Under the pieces are notes generated by a model, which made no database searches, was not told the DNA's origin, and saw only the letters and a list, made by a program, of their open reading frames with translations. The position numbers and the translations under genes are program-made. From positions 4,340,001 through 4,404,000 of the forward strand of contig AP026538.1 in the NCBI GenBank assembly GCA_026075535.2: a stretch of DNA of 64,000 bases, written 5' to 3'. This DNA comes from Tricholoma matsutake (lineage: Eukaryota; Basidiomycota; Agaricomycetes; Agaricales; Tricholomataceae). How positions within the stretch are numbered: position 1 is the first letter of the stretch; every line of letters begins with the position of its first letter. Below, piece by piece: positions 56,461-64,000 of the stretch.

Positions 56461-57133
56461 TCATATTTGAAGAGGTCTTTGTGTCTCCGTTTGCTGGTGT
56501 TCAGACATAAACAAGCGGTGAGGGGCTCCTTCCTGACAGTGCAGTCTTCTGTGCTGGGCCCTGCTCACTTGGATCATGGGGGTCTCAGTCTGCCTGTGCA
56601 GCATGTTGCTGCCCTTGGTTGTTTCCATTATGTTGTTGGTATGGTGTGTTGGGTGCTTGGGTAGTCGTGTTGTAGCCAAACTCGTCTAGCGTGGTCTGTG
56701 CTGGCCTGGTTGGCCAGCTGCTATCTGGTATGTTTGGATTAACCGACGGGTTTGGTTGTCTACCATGAGGCCATCGTACTTCTTGCCAATCATCCATGAA
56801 GTGTTGTTGGTGCTGGTTGATTACTTGTTGTTGATTCCAACCCATGTTTTGATGCAGACCCTGTTGTTGACTTGTTTCATGTGAGTTCTGTTCATTTAGT
56901 AGTCGCCATGTATTAGGATCAGTTGTAGGGTAGTACTTGTACCTGTTTTCCAGTGTACGTCTTGCAATTTTTTCTCTTTCTATCTTGAAACTTGGGCAAT
57001 TTCTATCCGCCGCGCCATGTCCCTTTGCTTCCTGGCCCTTACAGTTCACGCACATGAGTGATGATGCCTCATTGTTCAGGTTTTTGGAGCCATGTTCATG
57101 GCCATTCTCTGTCTGGTTTTTGGGGCACTAGGT
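56461..57133 (-). pseudogene. LINE ORF1 (RNA-binding, 5' truncated)
   Basis: The open minus-strand frame begins at about 57133 without an ATG, continues through the ATG at 57055 (MCVNCKGQEAKGHGAADRNC) to a stop at 56585. The motif C-X2-C...GHGAADRNCP is the zinc knuckle of agaricomycete LINE ORF1 proteins. A Gln/Asn-rich tail follows, with HQNMGWNQQQVINQHQQHF. The absent N-terminal half indicates a 5'-truncated insertion, common for LINEs. Confidence 0.78.
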
Positions 57134-57604
57134 GCTGGCAACAGAGACATGGTAACAACAGATGAATATGGACAAGTAAGTGTGTTTTATGATGCTATTC
57201 TATCTTATAGTATGCCTAGAAGTCAGCCTTTCTACGGTTCGCAGACCATGGGAAAGATTGAGAAGGTGGCAGTACAAAATCAAGGAGCATCATTACTACT
57301 ACTGATAATGATGTATGCAGCTTCATTGACTATGATGGGAAAATCTGCAATGGGAACATCACTACTGCAGAGCCTGCAGGGTACAATATATTTTCCCTTC
57401 TTCAACAGTCCTGCCAGCAGCTGCCAAATCCAGTTTAGCACAATCAATCAGGAAACCATGGAATGTGTGGCAACAGGAATAGCACCCACATACAAATCCT
57501 TCCCCGGTCTTTTCGTACCCACAAATAACTATGTATTCATGTACCTAAATACTAAAGTTACTTATACATATATACCGATGAGAGGGGGGATGCCCCAAGA
57601 ATAA
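57092..57604 (+). CDS. Unrecognised 170-codon open frame
   Basis: Starts MFMAILCLVFGALGAGNRD, hydrophobic and signal-peptide-like, with a second hydrophobic stretch LLLLIMMYAASLTMM near residue 70 and a C-terminal half with three Cys and several Tyr. Its first 14 codons overlap the LINE on the other strand. No family is recognised and no introns or promoter are evident. It may be chance; its length in a CpG-poor region is the only argument for it. Confidence 0.25.
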   Translation: MFMAILCLVFGALGAGNRDMVTTDEYGQVSVFYDAILSYSMPRSQPFYGSQTMGKIEKVAVQNQGASLLLLIMMYAASLTMMGKSAMGTSLLQSLQGTIYFPFFNSPASSCQIQFSTINQETMECVATGIAPTYKSFPGLFVPTNNYVFMYLNTKVTYTYIPMRGGMPQE

Positions 57605-58975
57605 TTGGGGAGGTCTGGGTTTATGTATCTTTGAAGTTGTTGTACATGTTTGTCTTAGCTGTACGTGTTTGTTTACAGTAAACAAACACAGATGTGTTTG
57701 TTTGTAATTACAAACATTCATGTGTGATGGACATCCTGTGCCGTGTCACCACCTGGTCTGCAACCATGACCACCCAAACCAACGAATGCAAAGCAGGGGC
57801 CCAAACAATGACCTAGCATCATTTGGGCCCCCTATGGTATGTTTTTTATGTTTTATTTCTTCTTTCTTTTACTAACTACATGTTTTTTCTTTGTTTTTAG
57901 TTGCATTTTGATCATGAGCTCCCATACCAAATGACACATGCAAGCCTTGCATTACCGCTGTGAGCCTCTGCTCGCAGGGTGGCAATGGGCCTGTTTCTGG
58001 ACGATGACGACGATGATGATGGCCAATGTCAGCCCCCTATGCTGTTGCTGCGAGCCTCTGCTCACAGGATGGCAACCTTTGCTGGACAACAACCTAGGCC
58101 ACCTACACCACATCACACAGCACCACCACCCCGCCTGCAAGCCACTGCTCATGGGGGGAGATGGAGGTGCTGACGACAACAAATTGCAGGGACAACAACA
58201 ACAACGACAAATCAGTGGACGACAACAAATCATGGGGATGATGAAGGCGATGAATTAGGGGGACGACAATGATGAGTGGGGGGATGACAAACAACAATGC
58301 AAATGAATGACAAAACACCAGGGACAATGAATAGCAGGGACAACGAATGACGAATGGCAGTGAACAGCGGGGACAACAACGATGATGAATCAAGGGGACG
58401 ATGAATGGTGGGGATGACGAACAGCAGGGAAAGGGACAATGGGAAGCACAAACGGCAGGGACAAGACAATGACCCCCCACGCTCACTACAAATGCGAGAT
58501 GGTGGGGCCATTTCTTTTTTCTATTTCATTTTCTATTTTGTTTTTCATTTTCATTTTCATTCTCATACACCACGGCTGCGAGCAACTGCTCACAGTGTGT
58601 AAATGTAGTTAGTATATAATAGAATTAAGCTATACTCGAAAAAACACCAGTAAGACCAGTCAAAACCAGTCTTTTGGAGGCAACCAAACCGAATAGGACC
58701 AGTCCTATTCGGTTCAGTTGCGGTCTTGGTGAGCTGGGCATTGAGATGGACTGGTCTCGGTCCACGGTTGACCCCCTCAGATGTCAAAAAACTGGACCGA
58801 ACTGGACTCTTATACACTACTCATACCCTTACCCATACCCGTGAACACCGTACCTGCATGGGTATGGGTATGGTGTTACCGCGGGTCTCCACGGGTTACC
58901 CATGGTTATTTGGGGGTTTTGAGAAGAATACATATCTTAATAGTAAATTAAGTTAATAGAAACACCCTTGCTCAC
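57605..58975. other. Repeat-rich non-coding: hAT-like remnant with GAGCA...TGCTC palindromes
   Basis: Contains palindromes TGTTTGTTTACAGTAAACAAAC (about 57667; shown in part) and TTTGTAATTACAAA, then CTGTGAGCCTCTGCTCGCAG, GCGAGCCTCTGCTCAC, GCAAGCCACTGCTCATG and GCGAGCAACTGCTCACAG (57958-58596). The latter match the palindromes of the hAT-like element at 4164. ACCAGTCAAAACCAGTC words follow at 58650-58690. Probably a decayed relative with lost ends. GACAACAA-type simple repeats lie at 58170-58460. Confidence 0.5.
58816..58910. repeat. GGGTATGGG-type foldback
   Basis: CCCTTACCCATACCCGTG facing TGGGTATGGGTATGGTG around 58855. Relatives at 8580-8700 and 59690-59840. Confidence 0.6.
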
Positions 58976-58976
58976 A

Positions 58977-59230
58977 TTTGGAGCGAGGGAGGGGGTGGTG
59001 GACCTATTCTAATGAATAAATCACATTAAACTAATATAGAAAACCCCCCCCTCTGCATTTGGAGTGAGGGAGGGGGTGGTGGTGCCTGTAGTCAATGAAA
59101 ACAAAACAAAAACCCCCCCCTCTTGCATTTGGAGTGAGGGAGGGGGGTGGTGCCTGTAGTTGCCAAGAACAGAATGAGTAACCCCCCCGCTCACATTTGC
59201 AGTGAGAGAGGGGGGGGGTGCTGCCTGTAG
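58977..59230 (+). repeat. Minisatellite, about four units with C-run and G-run
   Basis: Each 60-75 bp unit has a C-run or CCCTTG, then CTCACATTTGGAGTGAGGGA, a G-run and GGTGCCTGTAGT. Within a unit the C-run and G-run can pair, and the G-rich strand could form a quadruplex. Confidence 0.8.
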
Positions 59231-59844
59231 TCATCGATCCCCGATTCCACCCCACAAGCAGTTGCTCATGGCAGCAGTTGGGTCCTTGGGTCCTCCTCCT
59301 GGTCATCATCATCATTCCACCCGCTATCCACCCCACGAGCAGTTGCTCATGAGGCTGGGGCAGGTGGTGTGCCATCGTGACATGGCGGCATTGGCGTGGG
59401 GTCATTCCATGTGAGCTCCTCATTCCGAGGGAATTCCAACCTATGAAATGAAAGAAACAAAAGCTGTCGTCATCCATCGTTATCAGTAGTTTAGAACCTG
59501 AAAAAGAAGAAACATAATCAATTAGTTTACAAAAAACAAGAAATGAAACACAAAAAAACTTACTATAGGCCCAAACAACGATTTGCATCGTTTGGGCCAT
59601 GCTATGGTGGTGGTTGGATCATCGTATAGTTTAGAAATAGACGTGTTGTGAGTATTCAACAAGGTCAGATGATTACTCACCTGACCAAAATCCGGGTACT
59701 GGCATACCCGCACATACCCGTAACACCGTGGAAAAGGGTACGGTGTTGCCCAGGTATGGCAATCCCATACCTGTACCCGTACCCATGCATACCCGTGACT
59801 GGAAACACATGGTGTTACCCATACCCATGCCATGCCCTACAAAC
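59231..59844. other. Non-coding, palindrome-bearing repeats
   Basis: Two copies of a CCCCACAAGCAGTTGCTCATG / CACGAGCAGTTGCTCATGAG segment (59250-59350) like those in the hAT-like element, then a GGGTACTGGCATACCC / GGGTATGGC foldback at 59690-59840. The 189-codon minus-strand frame over 59031-59600 follows the repeats and is not a gene. Confidence 0.5.
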
Positions 59845-60018
59845 AATGCATGCAATGAGCCAAATATGATGGAGATTGACAACAAGCAATTGATTTTGGA
59901 TACTGAATCCCCAGAGATTCTCGAGGCTATCAAGGCTGTGAAGGGCACTTCCAAGAAGAAGAAGGAAGTTGTGGTCAAGGAGAGGTCTTCCACCCCTGCC
60001 GCTGCTGGGGCAAACTGA
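59845..60018 (+). pseudogene. Short Lys-rich C-terminal protein remnant
   Basis: An open frame ending IKAVKGTSKKKKEVVVKE and PAAAGAN. Looks like the end of a small charged protein, possibly a Gag tail, followed by an LTR-like segment. Origin unknown. Confidence 0.25.
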
Positions 60019-60052
60019 GTGGTTCACTGCACCAACTGGTGGAGGGAATATG

Positions 60053-60276
60053 TGACAAATGCAACCCTAACCAACTGTAAATGGACAGTGTTTCTTATTT
60101 ATTTCATCACTCTCCTTAACCCACTATTTCTTTGGCTACAATACTGCCTTCATCCCTGTTTTATATTTAACTTATGAACCCCTATTTATCCTACAGTATA
60201 AAAGCTCTATGTACTTGTAGTCTACTCTTCAGAATTAAGTTTCATTTTATCACATCTTTCCTGTTTGAATGTGTGA
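60053..60276 (+). repeat. Possible LTR remnant
   Basis: From TGTGACAAATGCAACC to GAATGTGTGACA (TG...CA, 224 bp), preceding sequence related to the non-autonomous LTR element. It includes a TATAAAAG-like box (CAGTATAAAAGC, about 60194). No partner LTR found. Confidence 0.3.
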
Positions 60277-60279
60277 CAA

Positions 60280-61330
60280 AACCATAACTACCAATCACAC
60301 TTTTGCCACAACCCCACATCGATGAAAAACCTGGATATGATGCTCTGCGTCGACTTCAGCACCCAAGTCACTCCCAATACCATGGAAACAGCCTCCCAGA
60401 CTATGCAGATGGCACTCTGCATCAATTTCAGTATGCAAACTACTACAAAAACTACAGAAGCTACTACCCAGACTGAAAATGACCCCACTGCCTTTGTTAC
60501 CAGCCCCCCCTTTGCTGCCAGCACTGTCACATCACCGCTGATGATGCTAGCACAGCCCCCATCAGCTACATCAACGTTGCCAACATCATTGACAACCACC
60601 ACATTCCCTGCTTCAAATCAGCTTCCAACAGCTCGAAAATGACACCACACCCTGCCTAGTTGACACATAGCCTTACTGCAGACTCCCCAGCCCTGAGTCT
60701 CACCATCATTCTACCATGCTACAACCAACAATGGCAATGTTACCTGCTGGGGCCACTCTGGAAATGATGACCTGGGTCTTGTCCAGCATGCAAATGACTG
60801 CTAGTACTCTGCATACTGATTGCCAGGCCCTAGACAACATAGTACTACAGTCTGCAGCCCTGAGAACAAAAATTTGCAATGATGGGCAGGTGTGCTTGTT
60901 GAGACACATTTTTTACTCAACAGAACAAACCTGTGCACCCAAGAACTCCAAATGAGGGCCCAGGAAGCCTCCTACACCACCCTGTGCCCCCCCACTTGTG
61001 TCCCAACCCCCCAGCTTGCACCAGACACCCAGAAATGAGATGTTTCACCAACACCCATGTCCTACACCTCTGCTGCATCACTAATGATGCCATCAACACC
61101 TGTTGACACCCCGTGCTCATTCCCTGTGCCCTGTTCACTGCCCATGCACCCCAGCCAACCCCAGTGACATGAGAATGCACTATTTTGCTACCTACAAAAA
61201 AATGGCATGGCAACAATCCCTGGACCCCCTTGTTGCCCTACCCAGCACAGGAAATGGTCCACAACACCTGTCTGGCCTCTGCTTACACTTGCACATTCCC
61301 CATTGAAAAAGAATGTGTATGCTCAACTTC
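60280..61330 (+). mobile_element. Diverged relative of the non-autonomous LTR element interior
   Basis: Plus-strand words such as CACAGCCCCCATCAGC, then CCAACATC and TTGACAACCACCAC (60550-60600), correspond to the minus strand of 53120-53220. The same Pro/Thr/Ser-rich frames recur (SPLMMLAQPPSATSTLP). No LTR pair or target duplication was found. Confidence 0.5.
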
Positions 61331-61334
61331 CATG

Positions 61335-62188
61335 TGTAGCCTCCCAGGTTGTGAGTGCTTTGGTTCTGACTTAGGGAGCCACAAATCATGCTCAGGACCA
61401 TATCTGGTCCATCACACCAAGTATTGGTGACCCCGTCCACGTGATCTTTTGTCAAGGATTCTGTCGATGAAATATTCAGTTGTCCCATCCACTGTTACTA
61501 GTGGTTGTGGGGCATGATGGGCACGAGATGGGAATAAGTCATCATCATTCGTGATATTCCTTCATAGGTGAGAAGTATGGAGTGTGGGATGTGACTTCGA
61601 TGTGGGTGGTAGCCGGAGTGTGTACATGGAGCATTCAGAGTGCGCATTCAAAATCTCATAGGGTCCATCGAAATGTGGCATAAATTTTGCTACACGCCTG
61701 TCTTTTGCTTGCATGTAGTCCCTGCGATGATGGGCCATGGCTAACAAGACTTTCTCACCAACTTTGAATGTGGGGTCCACTGCGCGATCCTTGTTGGTGG
61801 CATGCGCCTGGCTGATTTTTGCTGTGAGGAGACTGTCCCTTGTGGCATTGGTTTGCTCTTCCATTTCTGCAATGAAAGTTTCTGCCAATGTGGTGTCTAT
61901 GGAAGGGGAGTTTGCTGCTGTGGTTGTCACAAGGGGTGGGATTAATCATGGGGATTATCCAGTTCTCAAAACAAAGGGTGATAATCCAGTAGATGCATTC
62001 AGTGTGTTCATAATGTCAAAATGGACTTTAGGAAGTGCCTTCACCCATCCTTTTCAGTTCCGTTCGATGTGGAAATGGAGGCATTGAATGACAGTTTTGT
62101 GAGTTCATTCGGAGGATCCATTGGTCTGGGGATGGTATGCCATTGACATTTTATCGTTAATTCCAGTGAGCTTCATCAGCGTGCATGC
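61335..62188 (-). pseudogene. Ty3/gypsy Pol remnant: integrase C-terminus and chromodomain
   Basis: On the minus strand from 62188: LMKLTGINDKMSMAYHPQTN, SSE, a TGA, THKTVIQCLHFHIERN, a TGA, KGWVKALPKVHFDIMNTLNA, LSPFVLRTG, TGA, SP, TGA, LIPPLV. Then FKVGEKVLLAMAHHRRDY, KFMPHFDGPYEILNAHSE and the chromodomain TEYFIDRILDKRSRGRGHQY, a TGA, YGPEHDLWLPKSEL. It belongs to the same class of agaricomycete gypsy elements as the Gag at 1-1282. Five TGA codons stand where relatives have Arg or Gln; inactive. Confidence 0.82.
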
Positions 62189-63173
62189 TGATGATGCTCA
62201 ACCCGGAAACTCAACCAAAACCAACTAAACTGGTCTTAGGAGATATAACATGAGTCAGAGTAAGGTTGCAAGGTAGTACTGAATATCACCGTGCTATCCA
62301 AAGGCTGGTAAATGTACTGCAAAATGTTGCAAAGCAGTATTAGGCTGTGCAAAGTTCTGCAAAGCCATCCGAAGCAACACAAAACACTACAAAGTGTTCC
62401 AAAATGATATGAAAGAGTTTAGCAGCGATGTGAAGGAGTTCAAGAATCTCTGAAATGGTTTCACAAGTTCGGGAGATGGTGACAATAGTTGAAGGTGAGG
62501 TAAGAGATGATGACATGGTAGATAGACGATTTGATGAGAGTTTTGAGAAATTATGTGGTGAAACGACGTAGTTCGCAGAATACTTGAGCAAGTTTGGACT
62601 AAGACTGAGCTAAAACTCAAGAGTTTAAACCCTTAAGTCAGACAATAGACGATGTGAGAAGATGATTTCTTGCTCTATTGACCATAAATACACCAAACTA
62701 TATATGTTTTAGAGAGATAGTACTAAAAAGGTAAAAGGCCATGAGGCAAAACATGTGGTAAACATCAGGCAGTGAACAAGGTGTCGAAATCACAAAGTAA
62801 ATGAGAAAATGATAAGAAAGAAACATGCCATATACATGATATATCAAATCTCCTTGTCTTGTGGTTCCAATAAATCATGAATACATCGAAAAGTGCCTCG
62901 ATGCACACTAAGTTGCTAGCTGTCATGTCTCCTTGTGTTTGTGGTGGCGGGAACATGATGCATTAGTGTGTGTAATGGTAGGAACATGTGTTTGAGGTTT
63001 GGTCCGATAGGAATATGGCGGCCAAAGTCTTTCGAAATGTTTTGAAGTGTTGTTTCATTGTTTTGTGCATTTGTAGGTGTTTGTAAGCATTTGCAAAATC
63101 ATAGGACTTTGGGAAGGAGGTGTCCAAGTGTGATTTCCTGTTTCAGAGCTCTGCTGCCATAATGGACCTATCA
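62189..63173 (+). repeat. LTR-A family repeat, copy 3
   Basis: Starts TGATGATGCTCAACCC, ends TGGACCTATCA. Shares ATAAGAAAGAAACATG...ATGATATATC and GCGGCCAAAG blocks with the other copies. It cuts the gypsy integrase remnant, but the far flank is not integrase and no target duplication is seen, so one side has been lost. Confidence 0.6.
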
Positions 63174-63295
63174 TCCTCCCCCTTACTGAAATCCTGACTG
63201 TCCCAGTCAGCTGATCGGAGTCACATGCCAAATCTGTGATCGTGTTGAAAAACCTATAAAGGTAACTCAAAAACCTCACTCTTTTTCTCCCATCT

Positions 63296-63502
63296 TTGAG
63301 TCGAACTCATCTCTTACATCCTCTGATCATGTCGCTACTCCTCGAATTCGAACACGACATCCTCGAACACATGAAGTCCATGCCCGAAGTTGGTAAGGCA
63401 GAAGATATTGATTTCGAAGTTTGGGGGCGAGATTTTTGTGAGAAAATGGTGAGTGTCGATGCATTTTCTGAGATGGTTTTAGATGCTAACAACTTTTTGT
63501 AG
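63296..63502 (+). CDS. Unrecognised 68-codon frame between LTR-A copies
   Basis: MSLLLEFEHDILEHMKSMPE (from the second ATG at 63329) then acidic helices to a TAG at 63500. Well-formed small protein composition but no family recognised; may be the first exon of a larger gene interrupted by LTR-A copy 4. Confidence 0.2.
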   Translation: MSRTHLLHPLIMSLLLEFEHDILEHMKSMPEVGKAEDIDFEVWGRDFCEKMVSVDAFSEMVLDANNFL

Positions 63503-63507
63503 TACAA

Positions 63508-64000
63508 TGATAGGTTGTCTCCTTGGCTCAAAGCCCAATTCACCATTTCAACCACATTCTAATCACATTGGATAACTCGCACGAGGTCCCAGAAGCAGTG
63601 CGACCACTCCTGACCAAGTCTATTGATCGCGATATCATATCGACCATGTCGAAACATCACCAGCAACATTGATCGTACCAAGAAACCACATCGCACAACC
63701 TTAGGACTACATCGAAAGCCCCTAAGATCCCTCTAAACAACCATCAAACATCCCCAATCAACTTCAAACAAACTGCAACCGCGATCAAACATCGTCGAGC
63801 GTTATCGATCGATATCAAGAGACTACGACGGACATCGGGCACCACATTTGTTATCTATATGGTGGAATACCATGCACCAGAAAGTATTCCAACTCGTGCT
63901 CAAACCTGCTGATAGTAGGTCAGCCTCATTCCAAGTTCCTATCGCACACAGAACCCACTGGACAAATTATTGCAAGACTTAGCACGGTTTATACACAAAG
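63508..64000 (-). repeat. LTR-A family repeat, copy 4 (partial, runs off window)
   Basis: Plus strand begins TGATAGGTTGTCTCCTTGG, nearly the same as 9497 onwards, and stays similar to the window end at over 85 per cent identity by eye. This is the 3' end of the repeat in minus orientation. Confidence 0.75.

Noticed and set aside
59031..59600. 189-codon minus-strand open frame
   Set aside because: Lies over the C/G minisatellite and GAGCA...TGCTC repeats; the protein is a translation of the repeats with no domain.
1..64000. tRNA or rRNA genes
   Set aside because: No cloverleaf with A/B-box sequence and no rRNA core sequence was noticed by eye; tRNAscan-SE would be needed to exclude a tRNA.

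Overview
The window looks like a transposon-rich stretch of an agaricomycete (mushroom-forming basidiomycete) nuclear genome. The evidence is short 49-64 nt spliceosomal introns in the host genes, an ORC5 gene and an F-box/WD40 gene of basidiomycete type, a ricin-B-like beta-trefoil lectin gene, and families I know mainly from Agaricomycetes (DUF6532, DUF6589, Plavaka-type transposase, chromodomain Ty3/gypsy elements, LINEs with GHGAADRNCP-type ORF1). Only three intact host genes can be supported: ORC5 (11682-13555, +), the lectin-like gene (15762-16346, -) and the F-box/WD40 gene (31819-35556, +). Nearly everything else is mobile-element sequence in different states of decay.

Layout. 1-2009: partial gag gene (-) of an LTR retroelement running off the left edge, with a possible LTR. 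3417-6000: DUF6532 pseudogene (-) split by a hAT-like non-autonomous transposon (4164-5533, 8-bp target duplication). 7148-7593: solo LTR with 5-bp duplication beside a Plavaka transposase C-terminal remnant. 9497-10676: first of four copies of a 1.0-1.2 kb LTR-like repeat ('LTR-A'). 11682-13555: ORC5. 14038-15197: decayed direct copy of the middle of the F-box gene. 15198-18301 and 29019-32130: two 3.1-kb arms of a large inverted repeat, each carrying a lectin-like gene, a solo LTR and the 5' part of the F-box gene. Between the arms: a conserved repeat-family protein remnant, a RecQ-like helicase, a DUF6589 gene and a dead Ty1/copia pol. 36103-42139 and 42736-48955: two near-complete chromodomain Ty3/gypsy elements. 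48956-57133: one LINE (-) cut by an LTR-A copy and by a 3.26-kb non-autonomous LTR element that landed inside the reverse-transcriptase active-site motif. 57.6-64 kb: small non-autonomous repeats, a C/G-rich minisatellite, a diverged relative of the non-autonomous LTR element, a gypsy integrase/chromodomain fragment and two more LTR-A copies.

How it fits together. The host genes carry no disabling change, whereas the element-derived frames are interrupted almost only by TGA, mostly where the family has arginine (CGA) or tryptophan (TGG). Together with transition-rich differences between paired LTRs this points to decay of methylated CpG. The two inverted arms have decayed unevenly: the left lectin copy has intact splice sites, the right has lost a splice donor. 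The F-box gene is intact only on the right. The two gypsy elements share a 10-11 nt complementarity between the primer site and a site within their own LTR, which suggests Tf1-like self-priming. The least understood unit is the repeat-family protein / RecQ-like helicase / DUF6589 trio between the arms. All functional statements are from sequence reading and memory of families; no search was run.
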